From positions 20,963,338-21,027,337 of the forward strand of contig CM039505.1 of the NCBI GenBank assembly GCA_022432975.1: 64,000 bases of DNA. The letters are read 5' to 3'. The notes beneath the pieces were generated by a model. That model ran no database searches and had not been told where the DNA came from. It saw only the letters and a list, made by a program, of their open reading frames with translations. The translations under genes were made by a program, and so were the position numbers. Within the stretch, counting starts at the first letter, position 1. Every line of letters starts with the position of its first letter. Below are positions 48,240 to 59,843 of this stretch, in pieces. The DNA comes from Begonia masoniana (lineage: Eukaryota; Streptophyta; Magnoliopsida; Cucurbitales; Begoniaceae).

Positions 48240-49397
48240 TCCTCTCCGGGTGATTGAAGATTTGACCTCAAATCTAATGGTTGGTCTGCACCGAAGTAGG
48301 TTTTCTTCAAAATTAGGACTAACTATTTTGAATTGAAAAAGGGTTAAAAAGTAAACATTCATCAATGCAAATAATTGTAAGCTCTTTAACCACCAATAAT
48401 ATTCAATCCACATTAATAACAAAATGGTATCAACAACATTTCTCTTCCTAGTTCTTTTCATAATTTCATAATCATGCTTCGATAAATGACATTTAAAATT
48501 GCATCTAATATTAGCAAGAATAAGAAGAGTTTGATCATAAACATCCAAAGTAATAACACGAATAAAATAATCATCTAACCATCCAAACCTAAGTAACCAA
48601 GTTATTAAATGATTAGATAAAACATTCCTAGACATAAAATAAGAGTCATAGCTTGGCAAGTGAAACTTACGGAACATGGGTGAGTCAAGTATGGATTTGT
48701 CAAAAATAAACTCCCAAGTATTCCAAACAACATCATTATCGTCATAATTCTCTATCTCAATGATTCTAAATTTATCCAACAGCCACATGTCATTTAAGCA
48801 AAGAATAATCTTTACGAAACTAGAGGAATGTCGCCAGGGAGGATGAATGCAAGAAATATCCAAATTTATATAGTTATTCCAACCATTATGCAAAATATGA
48901 GGAACCTTTAATGCACTATCAAAATAATTTTCCATCCAATCAATTTTAAATAACCAATCAAGTAGATGGTCAAGAGATACATACCTTGTATTAGTCATAA
49001 TAATTGGCTCACCTTTGGCTCCTTGGCTAGCATCTTCCGTTAGAGTTTTGGGAAACCGTGAGGTTCTCCAAAAATTTTCTTTAATTTTAGTATTCAAAAC
49101 AGAAAAATACTCATTTTCTACAACATATGAATCAAGCTCAGTTAACAAGTTATCACCAATAAATCAAAAAGTAAAATATTCATTATCAATACCAAACCAA
49201 CATAATAAATTCTTCCCTACGAAAATGTACAAATAAGCTTCAATCAAGTCTTTAAATTCACTATTCTTCCCAAAATAGGTGGTTATGAACTCAAAAAGTT
49301 TAACTTCAATAATAAGTCTCATACCACAAAAAGGTAAAACAAATTTTAGGAACCTTTTAAAATGATACCACATATTGTTGATGCACGGAAGATTCAT
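48240..49397 (-). pseudogene. E5 unknown repeat protein, C-terminal part
   Basis: Minus-strand frame of about 300 codons (49148-48237) plus a preceding part up to 49397 with one in-frame stop near 49166. It has motifs LDHLLDWLFKIDWMENYF and LITWLLRFGWLDDYF about 130 residues apart, rich in Trp, Ile, Leu and Asn. It ends beside the polypurine tract (SSITRRG). I recognise no capsid, protease, polymerase or integrase motif. The N-terminal part is at 52479-53320, separated by E6. It may be a divergent gag-like or accessory protein. Confidence 0.6.
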
Positions 49398-49732
49398 TGT
49401 AACACCCGAGTTTTTGGGTTTCCGCTCCAAGGCTATTTTTGTAAATAAGTAAATTAGGTCCGTTTTGCGAGCGGATAATTTTATTAGGACCCTAGAAATT
49501 TATGGGGGTTTGTAGAAGAATAAGTGAAATTTTAGAAACCCAAATCGGGAAGAGTAATGCTAGAGTTCCCGTTTTAGCCTTTTAGTATATTAATTCGTAA
49601 AAATAGTAAATCAAGTCCGTTTTACGAAAAGAAAGTGTTATTAGGGTCTTAACGATTAATGTGAATTTGTGGAGATATACGAGATTTAACGAGAGTCGAA
49701 ACGATAAACGAGGATTAATAAATGGTTAGTTT

Positions 49733-49744
49733 TATTATTAGTTA

Positions 49745-49775
<31 letters not shown>
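49733..49775. repeat. ATT microsatellite in E6
   Basis: About 12 TTA/ATT units just upstream of the CAGAATGGCC hairpin. Confidence 0.9.
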
Positions 49776-50617
49776 AATACAATAAAAAAACAACAGAATG
49801 GCCTTCGGCCATTCTGTTTCGAGCTCCAGCCCGACGCCGAGAGAGACAAGGAGACGACGGCGACCTCTCCTCTGACGAACACCGGCGTTCTCCGGCCAGA
49901 CGACGGCGACAGGAGATTCCGGCTGACTCGGCGCACGAACCACCTGGTATGGCTCGGTTTCTCCCTTGTTTTGGTTTGGTTTTCACCCTGTTTCGGGTTT
50001 GTTCATGGCCGACTGTGACGAGCCGGTTTTGGCTCCGATCGCCGGCCGTTTTAGGTCACTTCCGGCGTGGGTTTGCCAACCCTGGGGCCGGCTATTGTTG
50101 CTTGGCCGTGGAATGCTCAATTTGAGCGAAAAACAGTGAGTGCCCGATTAGGGCAATTCGGGTTTGTGGTTGGAAACTTCGATTTTTTATTAGATTATTC
50201 TAATTAAGGGTATATGGGGTTGATTGGTGAAGAGATTGATGGAATTTGATGAAAAATCAAAAAGGGGGAAAATTCCGGGAAAGGGGCAGTTCGGGTTTTG
50301 CCCTTTTTGACCTAGTTCCGGTTATTTGTTTTAAAATTCCTTTTGGCAGATTAAAATAGGTTATTAGAGGAGTACGTGGCCACTGGAATCGTTTGATTCC
50401 GATAACTGACGCAAAAGTTACGCGCGTTCGAAGTTTTAGGTCGGTTTTTACCGAACCCAAATTAGTGTCCCATTTAATTAGGTTTTAGTTGGATTTGGCT
50501 AGAGACTTAGTTTAATTTTAGAGTTCGTTTATTTAGGATCGGTTTTAATTCCTTAATTGTGAAATGCTTTAGGTGGAGACGACCTTTGGACGGTGCTCGG
50601 CTTACTACGGACGCCAG

Positions 50618-51306
50618 GTAAGTGGATGTTAGGCTTCCGACCCTTAAGGCCCTACATCGTGTCAACGTTAGGTTTTTCTGCTTTGATGATGATTTTCTGA
50701 TTGTGGGGATTAATGAGTCGGGTAGCTTAGAATGTTAGTTGTTTGTGAAGTTCGTTAAGAATAGTATTTGTCCATGTACGTAGTGAATTGTTTGATGATA
50801 TGTTTTGATGATATGTCGTACATAGATTTCTCATGCATCATGTTTTAGAAAAAGTACGAAAATGTTTTAGCATATGATTTCATGATTTAAACGTAGAAAC
50901 GACAACGATGTAAAACAAAAATGTAAAGTGTCTGAGGGAAGTGGTTCACCCTTCAGATGTAAATTGTGGAACGTCCAGAAAACGTATGATATCTGAGGGA
51001 AGTGGTTCACTCTTCAGATAAAGATTTATATGTGGAACGTCTAGAGATGGAGAAACTAATCCGCCCTCCATTGATAGAGGATTACATGTATGTACGATGG
51101 AAATGAAATGAATATGTATGATGAAACGAAATGAAATGAATATGTATGATGAAACGAAACGAAATGAATATGAACGATGAAACGAAACGAAATGATTATG
51201 TACGATGAAACTGTAGAAACTGTATATGTTAAGTAAAATGTTTTAAATTCATATAGTGCATTCCCTTACTAAGCATTAGGCTTAATGTATATGTTGCATG
51301 ATGTAG
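50618..51306 (+). other. Intron-like module in E6
   Basis: Donor-like GCCAG|GTAAGT, then AAGGCCCTACATCGTG, paired hairpin repeats (CTGAGGGAAGTGG...CCCTTCAG type, about 50934 and 50992), then CTTACTAAGCATTAGG, and acceptor-like GATGTAG|GTGAC. Confidence 0.48.
51092..51215 (+). repeat. Short tandem repeats in E6
   Basis: Four to five degenerate units of about 28-35 bp built from GAAACGAAATGAATATG and TATGATG, inside the intron-like module. Confidence 0.75.
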
Positions 51307-52020
51307 GTGACAGGTGTGAACTCGATGACAAAGAATAGGTGGTCGACGGATGGTGCTCGTGGTGACGGGGTGTGTTTTGGCTTGGCTAGATGATCCGATG
51401 GTGTGCCCCGAACTGTTTTGGTGGCGAATGGATGTGAGTTAGTTTTGTTGGTTAGAAAGGTGATGGATTTTAGGGTGTATATTTAAGTTTAATATTCAGG
51501 AAATTTTATAGTGGATATAGGTTTGAAGTAGTACTATTTTGAATGATTTGTTAATGTATGTCCTTGGTGATGTTTTAGGAAATTTAGTGCTTATGCTCGA
51601 TGTATGTTTTGAGGATTTGATTGGGTTTTGTTTGATAATTTTACGTTAGTAGGTCTATGTGTCGGTTTTGTTTGTGAAAGCATCAAAGTGTTTAAGTATG
51701 TAGATTGAATGTTTTGATAGAAAGATGTATGAATAGTCGAGTTTTGATGTATATGTAGTTGTAGTAGATTGTTTAGAATGTAGAGTCTTAATTTTAGAAA
51801 TATACTGGAACTGCTTGGGTTATTTTTAACAGGTAAGGATAAGCTCGATTTTTAGAGCGATCCATGCAGTTCGTTTTCTTGAATTTGTCTGAAATTGTAG
51901 GTTATATTAGTGTCATGTTTTGATGATCGAGGAATGAGTGATTTTAAGGGATTTCAACAATCCGAGACTTCAATTTAATGGTTTAGAAGTCGAAACGTTA
52001 TGAGTGATATAAAAAGAAAA

Positions 52021-52586
52021 ATTTACGTGGTTACGAGAATTTAAAGTTAAGGTTACGTTAGGGTTAGTTTGTTTAAGGGTTTTGGGTTATGTTTAAAGTA
52101 AAAATGAAAAAGTTTATGTGAAAAATACGAGGGCTTAGGTAATGATTATGTCACGGCAAGTCCGTGGCGGCCCTAATCGGGTTGGGGTCGTCACATTCAT
52201 TCTCATAAAGTTCAATAAATCATAATTTTTCTTACTAAGGCAATTTGAAAAATCAAGAGATGACACAATAGAAGCTCTATTTTTAAACAAGTCAAAAAGA
52301 TTAATTTACGTGGTTACGAGAATTTAAAGTTAAGGTTACGTTAGGGTTAGTTTGTTTAAGGGTTTTGGGTTATGTTTAAAGTAAAAATGAAAAAGTTTAT
52401 GTGAAAAATACAAGGGCTTAGGTAATGATTATGTCACGGCAAGTCCGTGGCGGCCCTAATCGGGTTGGGGTCGTCACATTCATTCTTATAAAGTTCAATA
52501 AATCATAATTTTTCTTACTAAGGCAATTTGAAAAATCAAGAGATGACACAATAGAAGCTCTATTTTTAAACAAGTCAAAAAGATTA
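52021..52586. repeat. 283-bp tandem duplication across the E6/E5 junction
   Basis: 52021-52303 is repeated at 52304-52586 with a few substitutions (for example CTCATAAAG versus CTTATAAAG). The unit contains the last 175 bp of E6, the TTCAT flank and about 100 bp of E5, so it formed after E6 inserted. Confidence 0.92.
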
Positions 52587-53320
52587 ATATGCTCATTAAT
52601 ATTAAGCAACCAAGATAAATTAGCACTCTTATCCAAATAGCTTTCAAACCATCCAATTTTAAACAACCAAGAAATTAAAGTATCTAAAGGTACACACCTT
52701 GGGTTTATAGTGTTTACCATGGTTATGCCTTGTCGGGTTTGGAGATCCGATATACCTTTAGCCACAAGTTGGAAGGGTTCCTTTTTAGCTATGGGCAACT
52801 CAACAAAGTCTTCAGCTAAAATTTCCTTCCTAGGGTCGTCATAAACTGGGTTATACCACATGATAACCTCAGGAGCTATTCGATTTCGTATGGCAGAAAA
52901 CATTTCATCCAAGCAATGAAGTTCTTCCTTTTGGGGAGGAAGCTCTTCCACAACTTTACTGCAATTAGTTAGTTCTTCCACACAAACTAATTCATCAACA
53001 CATTACAATTCATATAAATGTTCACAAAATAAATTCAGAAGTGGTGATTCATCAAAGACATCTTCCAACAATACACTTTTAACATCTTGTTCCTTAAAAC
53101 CATCATTCATGGCATTTTCTAATTCTAAAAAATACATATACTCATGGTACAAATTAGGAAACCATTTAATTAACCATTCAATGTTTTCTTCAAGAAAAAG
53201 TACATAGTTTTTAACCCATAATCTTTTGGTTTGAAAATAATTTTCAACAAGTTTATTTGTTGATTGACAATCAAAATCAGGATCAATTTGATCTCAATCG
53301 GAATGATTATGCCTAACCAT
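52479..53320 (-). pseudogene. E5 unknown repeat protein, N-terminal part
   Basis: Minus-strand ATG at 53318-53320 starts a frame with two TGA/TAA stops (near 53296 and 53005), otherwise open. It contains acidic and Leu-rich stretches and the motif LDTLISWLFKIGWFESYL, preceded by an ITMVNT segment; both are echoed in the C-terminal part (IIMTNT, LDHLLDWLFKIDWMENYF), showing an internal repeat of perhaps 200 residues. The E6 insertion separates the halves. A donor-like GAAG|GTAAGTGCG lies 17 bp upstream of the ATG. Family unknown. Confidence 0.58.
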
Positions 53321-55224
53321 TTTGATAAACAATCCAACGCACTTACCTTCGGCTAATAAATAGCAACTTGCTAATATTCTGAAATCAAAACAAAAGACAA
53401 TGCACTAGAAACAGAGGAATGCAACAGATGAATAATGCAAAACAACAAGTATTAATCACTTTATAAGATGCTGGTCTATTGTACTCAAGTCTAGGTTAAG
53501 TAATGATATTTTGCCATAATAAGCTAATCCAATTAAGCTCATAACAACAGTCAAAAGATTAGTATTAAGGCAGCAAAAATTTCAGATTTCAGCACAAAAC
53601 ATGGCCAGATTATAGAGCCGAATACTAGACATAATATTTCAGCGAGTGATATTACATAGATTCAAGAATCAAGTTTGCAACCACATATGATAATTTGAAC
53701 CAAGCAAAACAGAACACTAAGCAGAATTCTCTTGTAAAGTTAGGATAAAATCATGCAACAAAACAAAATCATCTTATGAGTGACAGCATCAAACAAAGAA
53801 AATTTCACAAGTTAAGCATGTTGATTACTCTAAACAGGAGATTACGTATGAGTATTGTATCTGAATCTCATGCAAAAAGTAAAACCTACAAGTAGTTCGG
53901 TAGCTAAACTTCAATCAAGATATTCTGGTTTACAATATATGTGATGATTATGCCAGGTAATCACTAACAGAGAAGATAATAGAACAGAACAATAAACTAA
54001 CCTCAAACGACGAACTGGATATCCATGCGGAATACTATCTCATACATCGTAAGATCATTCGAGCACCATAAACACAAAAAATAGGACAACACTTTGATAA
54101 ATTACAAAACATCCATGCATGATAAATATTTAAGAAGATTAACGTTTCATGCATATGTGGGTATTTTAGTTTAGCATATCAAAATCACGATGACAATCTC
54201 ACAACAAAAATAGGAGAACAGTAAACAGATTTGATAGAATTTTAGTTTTGGTTCAAGAGGAAAATCCAAGTTGCATTACTCAAATTCTTTCAAACTTCAT
54301 AAATTTATCCACGAAACATGGCAACAGTTTGAGGAAAACAATTTTGGAAACAAAACCAGAAAGCATATTAAAAACAGCAAGAAATTTGCTTCAGTAAATT
54401 AGAAAAACAGCAACTAATAACACTTATAAGATGCTTGTTTTCTTACTCTTAAACTTCAGAAAAGGCCAAAGTATGTCGTTGTAAAGTAAAGAACTACAAG
54501 ATAAATGCACAGCAGCAAAGTAACAGCAACTACTCAGAAAAACCAGAAAAACACTTTTGAATCTCAAAAACAGAATCACATTGCAAAGGATTAAGCTTTA
54601 AGAAACAACAAACTGATTTTAGTTTTAAGAATCAAAAACCATTTTGAAAAACAGCTAACTGAATTCACAGAAAATTCAGAAACAAACACTTCTAAACGGA
54701 ACACAAACAACAAATATGGGAACAAAACAGAACAGTCACTAAAGGATATCAAGCAGTGAACAAAATTTCAGAATTTCCAAGAACAAACATGAATCAAGCA
54801 CTGATTAACATCCAATTCAGTGAAATCAAAACAGGCTCTCATGCTTCAAATGTTGGAACTAAAACAGAAACTACAACAGAGAAAACAAAATACTAAACCA
54901 AAGCAGAACAAACAAGTTTCTGACAGAAAACACAATCTAAAACAAAGACAACCAAACAGAATGCATTCATCAAGAACTATCTTGGACATCAACAAAATTT
55001 CATGTTACCAATTCTAACATTCTAGGTTCTTATCAGAAAGTAGACATGCATTTGATTGATTAGTCATGTTATACCATTAATGAAACAACATTAGGCCATG
55101 AAGAAAACAATCAACACAACAACATGATGACAGAAAACTCACGACAGAAAAGAAAACAAACAAGAACAGAGAAAGAGAAAAAAAAACACAAAACAGAGAA
55201 ATGAAAACAACAAGAGCCAGGTTC
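53321..55224 (-). other. E5 untranslated leader
   Basis: About 1.9 kb, T-rich on the element strand (A-rich as given), between the primer site and the first ATG. No ORF with any recognisable feature. Such long leaders are common in non-autonomous plant LTR elements. Confidence 0.6.
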
Positions 55225-55239
55225 GGCTCTGATACTACT
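55225..55239 (-). other. Primer-binding site region (E5)
   Basis: Complement of TAGTATCAGAGCC directly beside the 5' LTR; one base different from the initiator Met primer motif. It fixes the element's orientation to minus. Confidence 0.7.
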
Positions 55240-56368
55240 TGATAGAGAAATAGGGGGGTAAAATACACAAAACAAAACAGATTAAACTTGCAACGGAGGA
55301 TGTAGTAAAAATGGCTCAAAAACAGAATGCGGAAGAAAAATGACAAAATGCAATGGAGGAGAAAAGGAAGGTGGAAAACCCTTGGCTGACCGAGAAGCTA
55401 GCTTATGTTATGCTTCTCGGTGCATGCCTTCCCGTGGAAAGCCAACAACTGCTGGGCCCGGTTGCCATCCTCAGTCTTTTAAACTTTGATAATAGAGAGG
55501 AAGGGAAAGTAAGAGATCACAGCCACCGTAAGACTGATGATTAATGGAGGCACACTCCTCACGGCAGAGCCGTGGCTTACCTTGATGGCAACCAGAAATC
55601 CTTCTGGATTTTCAGAAAGAGCAAAATAAGTTTGTATTGATCAAAAAATTGCGTACAAACAATAAAAGCGATGCTTAAATGCCTAAGGTGGCTAGGTTAG
55701 GAAATCACCAGAGGAGAATCTAGCCGTTGGAGGGCTTCTGCTAGCGTTCGCGAAATGGAAGGCTTCTCCTGACGAGGCTGCTTGCTTGGAGTAAGGAAAG
55801 GCTTCGGTTGGTTAGCTAATCCAGGTGGGCGGCAATCTGTGCGCTCGCAGAGTGCTCTCCGTCGATTTTTGAAGCTCGTGGTCGCTCACTGTGCGATCGT
55901 CTGAAGATCGCTTCTCGGTTGCTGAGTGCTCGCTAGGCTGCTTCGTGAAGCTGAAATGCAGGCTACTTTAGTGTATAAGTGTTCGTGGGCTAAGGCTGAT
56001 GGGCTGGAATTTATGCCATAAGTTGTGGGCTTGAAGGTTATACCCAATGTTGCAACCCAACCTTAAAGCCACCACTAATCCTAACCACACAATCTACCCC
56101 TAAATGCCTAATTATGCATGACTAAATATAAGGACTAAATGTTTGTCCAACTTACATAAAAGGTCATTGTTTGCCAAATTAAAATTAAACTAAAATTATG
56201 TGATTAGCTTGGTTACACAATTGATCAAGGGAAGACAAATTCCCTCTTTAAAATTCCAAACTTTAAGTAAACCTTTTTCCTATAAAATTCACAAACCAAT
56301 TAGTAAATAAAATAGTCAAAATGCATACCTTGGTCTGTGCTTGACAATTCAAGATCGTAGGCACATCA
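55240..56368 (-). repeat. E5 5' LTR
   Basis: 1129 bp; starts on the minus strand TGATGTGCCTACGATC at 56368 and ends TCTATCA at 55240. A donor-like CCAAG|GTATGC is present near 56329 (minus), also in the partner LTR near 48200. Confidence 0.88.
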
Positions 56369-56373
56369 TCCAA

Positions 56374-57429
56374 CCACCTTCTTTGTCTCATATTAAGTTC
56401 CTTCTGCGTAAATAAGTACTTCAAGCTTTTGTGCTCAGAAAATATCTCGCACTGCTGCCCATATAAATAATGTCTCCAAATCTTCAGTGCGAAGACCACG
56501 ACTGCTAACTCTAGTTCATGCGTAGGATAATTCTGCTCATACGGCTTCAGCTGTCTAGAAGCATAAGCAATCACCCTACCCTCCTGCATAAGCACGCATC
56601 CGAGCCCAACTCCAGACGCATTGCAATATATACTGAATTTATCACCTTCAACAGGCAATGTCAACACTGGAGCTGTGGTCAATCTCTGCTTTAACTCCAT
56701 AAAACTGTTGTCGCAAGCAGCCGACCATACAAACTTTTCGTTCTTCCGAGTCAAGCGTGAAAGAGGAATTGCAATCTTCGAAAGGCCCTCTATAAACTTT
56801 CGATAATAACCAGCCAACCCGAGAAATCCACGTACTTCACGCACGTTTTTAGGCTGCGGCCAATATCTGACCACCTGAATCTTGCTCAGATCTACAGAAA
56901 CCCCTTCCTGTGATACAATATGACCAAGAAAACTGACGCAATCTAGCCAAAATTTACATTTGGAGAACTTTGGATATAGCTGGTGTCGTTGCAAAGTCCC
57001 TAGAACAATCCTCAATTGATCTTCATGCTCATCTTTCGTCTTAGAATAAATCAATTTGTCGTCGATAAAGACTACAACGAACTTGTCTAGATACTCCTTG
57101 AAGACTCGGTTCATCAAATCCATAAACGCTGCAGGGGCATTAGTAAGTCCAAAAGACATAACTAGGAACTCATAATGCCCGTACCTAGTTCGGAATGCCG
57201 TTTTCTGAATATCCTCCTTCCGGACCTTTAACTGATAGTAACCCGAGCGTAGGTCAATCCTGGAAAATACTCGGGCACCCTGTAGTTGATCAAACAAATC
57301 ATCAATCTGTGGCAGTGGATATTTATTCTTCACCGTAAGCTTATTCAGCTCTCTGTAATCCACATACATTCTAAGAGTCCTGTCTTTCTTCTTGACAAAT
57401 AGAACAGGCGCACCCCCAGGGTGAAACAC
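56374..57429 (-). pseudogene. pol: E4 reverse transcriptase and RNase H
   Basis: Minus-strand frame: [46 protein letters not shown], catalytic [22 protein letters not shown], RNase H ([48 protein letters not shown]), up to RQRRWL where E5 inserted. Two RNase H catalytic positions are changed: YCDAS to YCNAS and SDHKSL to SEHKSL. The protein predicted past 56374 belongs to the E5 LTR. Confidence 0.93.
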
Positions 57430-57748
57430 TGGGTCGGATGAACCCCTCGTCTAGCAACTCCTCCAACTCAGATTTCAACTCTTTCAACTCAGCAGGCTCC
57501 AATCTATACGCATTTTTTGACACTGGTGCCGAACTAGGATAAACATCAATCACAAATTCAATCTCCCAGTCTGGTGGTAAACCAGGGAGATCATCGAGGA
57601 AGATCTCAGAGAATTCTCTGACTATAAGAATGTCACTCGGTCTTACTTCGCTGAGCAATTAAGTATCAAATACTGTGGCCAAATAAATAGAGCACTCACC
57701 TTTAAACTGCTCGTTGACCTTCATGGAATAAGAAACAAGCGATCCGCT
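57371..57748 (-). pseudogene. pol: E4 protease-polymerase linker and fingers start
   Basis: Minus-strand frame 57658-57371: [46 protein letters not shown] 1-bp lesion near 57425 shifts the frame before LFVKKKD. An in-frame stop close to 57660 (complement TTAA) separates it from the protease piece. Confidence 0.88.
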
Positions 57749-58210
57749 TCATCTGTTCATCGCCTGATAAGAAAACTCGGCTTTACCCGGGGGTCGAATG
57801 GTAACAATCCCGGATCGACAATCGATGGTGGCAAAGTGCTGTGAAAGCCAGTCCATCCCTAAGATAAGATTGTACCGCTCTATGCTCAGAATTATCAGAC
57901 AAGCATAAAGGGTAGCATCCCCCACTGAGACGACATTGCCCTGGAGAATACGATCCGACTGCATATGCTCTCCCGAAGGCAGCATCACTCTATACTCGAC
58001 CTCTGCTAACTCAGACGCTAACCCCAATCTAACCATGCAAGCAATTGAAATAAAGGAATGCGTAGCTCCAGTGTCTATCAACGAAAATACAGCTACGCCC
58101 CTAATCAATATAGTACCTGCTATCACCGAGGGCTGAGCCTCGTCATCGATATCTCCAGGCTCAATAAACGCAAAGATCCTCGGCATAACACTCCTCTGGT
58201 TTCCACTCAA
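57749..58210 (-). pseudogene. pol: E4 aspartic protease
   Basis: 153-codon minus-strand frame with SLIDTGATHSFIS (catalytic DTG), MLPSGEHMQSD, LILGMDWLSQHFATIDCRSG. It cleaves the gag-pol polyprotein in retroelements of this type. The frame closes at a stop by 57749 where E1 continues, so it is a lesion. Confidence 0.9.
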
Positions 58211-58811
58211 CTGATCACGGCCTGGCTTTGGGCAATCTCTTACATAATGGCCGACTTCACCACATCTATAGCAATTGTTAGTCCCAACCCGGCACTCTCC
58301 ACTGTGCTCTCGCTGACATTTAGGGCACCAGGGTATCTGAGAAGTCCCCTGTACTTGCTTGCCCCTGCCTCGATCGTTGCCTTCCTCTAGAGGCCTCTTT
58401 ACACCCCTTTGTTGCTGCTGCTGGGGCTGTGGTGCTCTGGGTTGCCAACCTCAGTTTTGAGACTGAGGGCGGATCTCACGGAAGAAGCCCTTAGCTGGCT
58501 CCCTCGGCCTAACACATGTTGCTCTGGTAGCCTCGAAGTCCAAAGCTCTAGCTGCAATGTCAGAATAGGGCACGTCTATAATACCCGACACAATAATGTT
58601 CATCTTGATCTCCGGGTTCAGCCCCTCCATAAACTGATGCACTTTGTCTTCATTGTCGCTGACAAGACGCGGTGCAAATCGTGATAAAGCCTCGAATTTC
58701 CGAATATAATCAGCAACTGAACCTGTCTGCTTCAGCTGCGTAAACTCGTTTCTCATAGCCACCCTCACCGTGCGGCTGAAATACTTGTCAAAGAATACGG
58801 TCTTGAACCAT
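58211..58811 (-). pseudogene. gag: E4 gag C-terminal half with zinc knuckle
   Basis: Minus strand: WFKTVFFDKYFSRTVR, LKQTGSVADYIRKFEALSRF, DKVHQFMEGLNPEIK, then after a TGA near 58457 a basic, Gln-rich linker and the knuckles CPKCQREHSGEC (decayed type) and CYRCGEVGHYVRDC (CCHC intact). Cut at its N-terminal side by the Cassandra array. Confidence 0.88.
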
Positions 58812-58902
58812 TCCCATGTAACGACCCCTTTTCCCAGCAAGATATTGTCCGCTCTGGGGATTGGGCCGTAGCCCAATATCCTCCCCTCACGGCTTTGTTT
58901 GG

Positions 58903-58980
58903 CGAGAACTTCCCGGAAGGTCACCCAACCTGGAATTGCTCTCGCCGAAGCACTTTTAACTTCGGAGTTCTTATGGGATC
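58903..58980 (-). ncRNA. 5S rRNA-like segment, LTR-a
   Basis: On the minus strand: GATCCCATAAGAACTCCGAAG, GTGCTTCGGCGAGAGC and GGTTGGGTGACCTTCCGGG follow in the order of the 5S rRNA 3' half, covering the internal RNA polymerase III control boxes. The LTR itself is 58817-59239 and carries a repeated GAGGTTTGCCCCGCAACCC tract near its right end. Confidence 0.85.
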
Positions 58981-59395
58981 CGTTGCCAATTGTGCTCCAA
59001 AATGCGTCTTGCTATCTTGGGAAGGTCTCTTTACATATGTTTCATTTCCACATACTTCCCCAAGCGATGTGTGATTGTGACAACCCCCTCTTTACGATCC
59101 GGGATTCACCTATACTCGAGTCCAGGATTCACCTACACTCGGCTTAGGTCCCGAGGTTTGCCCCGCAACCCGAGGTTTGCCCCGCAACCCGTGGTTTGCC
59201 CCGCAGTCGTACACATACGTTCGCATTCGGGTCATCACAATCACCCCCTCGGGGGGCCCAACGTCCTCGTTGGCCATATTTCCGGTTGGGTACAGGCTCT
59301 GATACCATTTGTAACGACCCCTTATCCCAGCAAGATATTGTCCGCTCTGGGGATTGGGCCGTTGCCCAATATCCTCCCCTCACGGCCTTGTTTGG

Positions 59396-59474
59396 CGAGA
59401 ACTTCCTGGAAGGTCACCCAACCTGGAATTGCTCTCGCCGAAGCACTTTTAACTTTGGAGTTCTTATGGGATCT
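59396..59474 (-). ncRNA. 5S rRNA-like segment, LTR-b
   Basis: Same boxes, with CTCCAAAG in place of CTCCGAAG and CTTCCAGG for CTTCCGGG. LTR-b (59310-59687) has the shorter right end with GGTTCGCCCGCG, as does LTR-d; its last bases read ATCAAA instead of ATCACA. Confidence 0.82.
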
Positions 59475-59843
59475 GTTGCCAATTGTGCTTCAAAACGCGT
59501 CTTGCTATGTTGGAAGGGTCTCTTTACATATGTTTCATTTCCACATACTTCCCCAAGCGATGTGGGATTGTAACGACCCCCTTTTTTATGACCTTTCACC
59601 TTCTGGTTCGCCCGCGTGGACGTACCATCATCCGAGTTCCAGTTCGTGCAGCCATCGTACCCATACGTGCATATTTGGGTCATCAAAATCACCCCCCTCG
59701 GGAGCCCAACGTCCTCGTTGGCCACATTTCCGGTTGGGTACAGGCTCTGATACCATTTGTAACGACCCCGTATCCCAGCAAGATATTGTCCGCTCTGGGG
59801 ATTGGGCCGCAGCCCAATATCCTCCCCTCACGGCTTTGTTTGG

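Larger units (their letters stand above)
49398..52195 (+). mobile_element. E6: solo LTR, 2.8 kb
   Basis: TGTAACACCCGAG to GGGTCGTCACA with duplication TTCAT on both sides (49393-49397, 52196-52200). No ORF of retroelement type, no internal region, hence a solo LTR left by LTR-LTR recombination. Stretches from about 49550-49680 and 50330-50470 closely match, in reverse, the right arm of 41373-44529, so the two belong to one family. A hairpin with CAGAATGGCC arms is at 49795-49817. Confidence 0.88.
47115..56368 (-). mobile_element. E5: LTR element without recognisable gag-pol
   Basis: LTRs 47115-48239 and 55240-56368 (about 1.1 kb, very similar), TG...CA ends. The flanking duplication is TCCAG (47110-47114) and TCCAA (56369-56373), one mismatch. 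A primer-site complement lies left of the right LTR, and a purine-rich minus-strand GGAGAGGA lies right of the left LTR, so the element points to the minus strand. Without the nested E6 the interior is about 4.2 kb. It encodes only a broken protein of unknown family, so E5 probably relied on other elements to move. Confidence 0.85.

Noticed and set aside
49686..50018. ORFs around 49700-50000 and 43858-44124 as host gene exons
   Set aside because: They lie in homologous GC-rich leader regions of two LTRs (E6 and the composite) and differ in reading frame between them.
55077..55346. Hydrophobic 89-codon minus ORF as a membrane protein
   Set aside because: It comes from T-rich, low-complexity leader and runs across the LTR boundary of E5.
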